DNA of 64,000 bases from Nostoc sp. JL34. Its GTDB lineage: Bacteria > Cyanobacteriota > Cyanobacteriia > Cyanobacteriales > Nostocaceae. Below the pieces are notes generated by a model. That model ran no database searches and was not told the DNA's origin. It saw nothing but the letters and a program-made list of their open reading frames with translations. Of the stretch, positions 63,831 to 64,000 are shown one piece after another. Position 1 is the stretch's first letter, and each line of letters begins with the position of its first letter. The stretch lies in assembly GCF_017114945.1 (NCBI RefSeq), contig NZ_JABXKQ010000039.1, positions 23,541 to 87,540 on the forward strand, read 5' to 3'. The position numbers and the translations under genes are program-made.

Positions 63831-63883
63831 CAGTCAAGAGGTCTGACTTTTCAGATCGCGGGAGCTAGGTCTTCCCTTGACTG
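63831..63883 (+). ncRNA. Structured element followed by T-rich DNA (terminator or small RNA)
   Basis: CAGTCAAG (63831-63838) pairs with CTTGACTG (63876-63883) around a 37-nt inner part that can fold further, and ATTTTTATT follows at once. This is either an elaborate terminator of the upstream genes or the 3' end of a small RNA; no known family is recognised. Confidence 0.35.
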
Positions 63884-63913
63884 ATTTTTATTGTCTAATA
63901 ATATAGAACAGCC

Positions 63914-63967
63914 ATGTATTTGCTGTATGCAGATGAGTCTGGCACCATCGGTGAGAGGTTAAGATAA
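63914..63967 (+). pseudogene. Truncated start of a DUF3800 gene
   Basis: The 17-codon frame begins MYLLYADESGTIGERL. That peptide is the typical N-terminus of DUF3800 proteins, whose first strand carries the conserved aspartate (Y-x-DESG). A stop follows at once, and the rest up to 64000 shows no continuation, so this is probably a remnant of a deleted or displaced gene. A frameshifted continuation beyond the window cannot be excluded. Confidence 0.4.
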
Positions 63968-64000
63968 AGTGCCTTTTGTCAATCAGTTAAAATACTCAAA

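Overview
The window is chromosome from a filamentous, Nostoc/Anabaena-like cyanobacterium. The evidence is the very frequent HIP1 octamer GCGATCGC, TGACTAA/TAATGAC heptamer tandem repeats (STRR), dense G/C-rich intergenic repeat families, a phylloquinone (men) cluster, a cyAbrB regulator, SecA with the cyanobacterial insertion, and many CHAT, CHASE2, DUF928, DUF1822 and DUF4912 proteins. No tRNA, rRNA, CRISPR array or intact transposase was found.

Layout. 0-8 kb: end of a TPR gene, proA, a GNAT acetyltransferase, then menF divergent from menA-menC-menE, with a convergent hotdog thioesterase; menD, menB and menH are not here. 8-13 kb: minus-strand module A (HTH+AAA ATPase, AAA-CHASE2 membrane protein, exported DUF928). 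13-17 kb: an RTX-repeat protein and a GH18 chitinase, neither with a signal peptide. 17-28 kb: lpxD, a radical SAM protein, a BaiN/HI0933-type flavoprotein, a rubredoxin (54 aa), a small membrane protein, an SRPBCC protein, clpB, a phosphodiester-glycosidase-like lipoprotein and a DUF4912 protein. 28-35 kb: a large hybrid sensor kinase, an Rcp1-type response regulator overlapping a second hybrid kinase, and an NTF2-like protein. 35-41 kb: pyrR between two copies of a 124-bp repeat, cobD, a cysteine-free Rrf2 regulator, cyAbrB, a ClC transporter and a zinc-ribbon membrane protein. 41-47.5 kb: plus-strand module B (sigma-70-like protein, DUF1822, CHAT-CHASE2, exported DUF928), the last three with overlapping ends. 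48-59 kb: a transposase-derived HTH protein, a GspE/PilB ATPase, a secreted ricin-lectin/CHAP enzyme with a small secreted neighbour, a TPR-CHAT protein and a filamentous-haemagglutinin exoprotein. 59-64 kb: a dihaem cytochrome, secA, a retropepsin-like protein, a small unknown protein, a structured element and a truncated DUF3800 start.

The best candidates for undescribed biology are modules A and B. Each joins a DNA-binding-type protein, a CHASE2 membrane protein carrying an exchangeable cytoplasmic domain (AAA ATPase in A, CHAT caspase-like protease in B), and an exported DUF928 protein. I infer two versions of one envelope-sensing device. The second strong observation is a ~105-nt intergenic-type repeat inserted in frame inside both menC and menE and translated in two different reading frames. 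Many other genes have starts, stops or tails made from repeat DNA.
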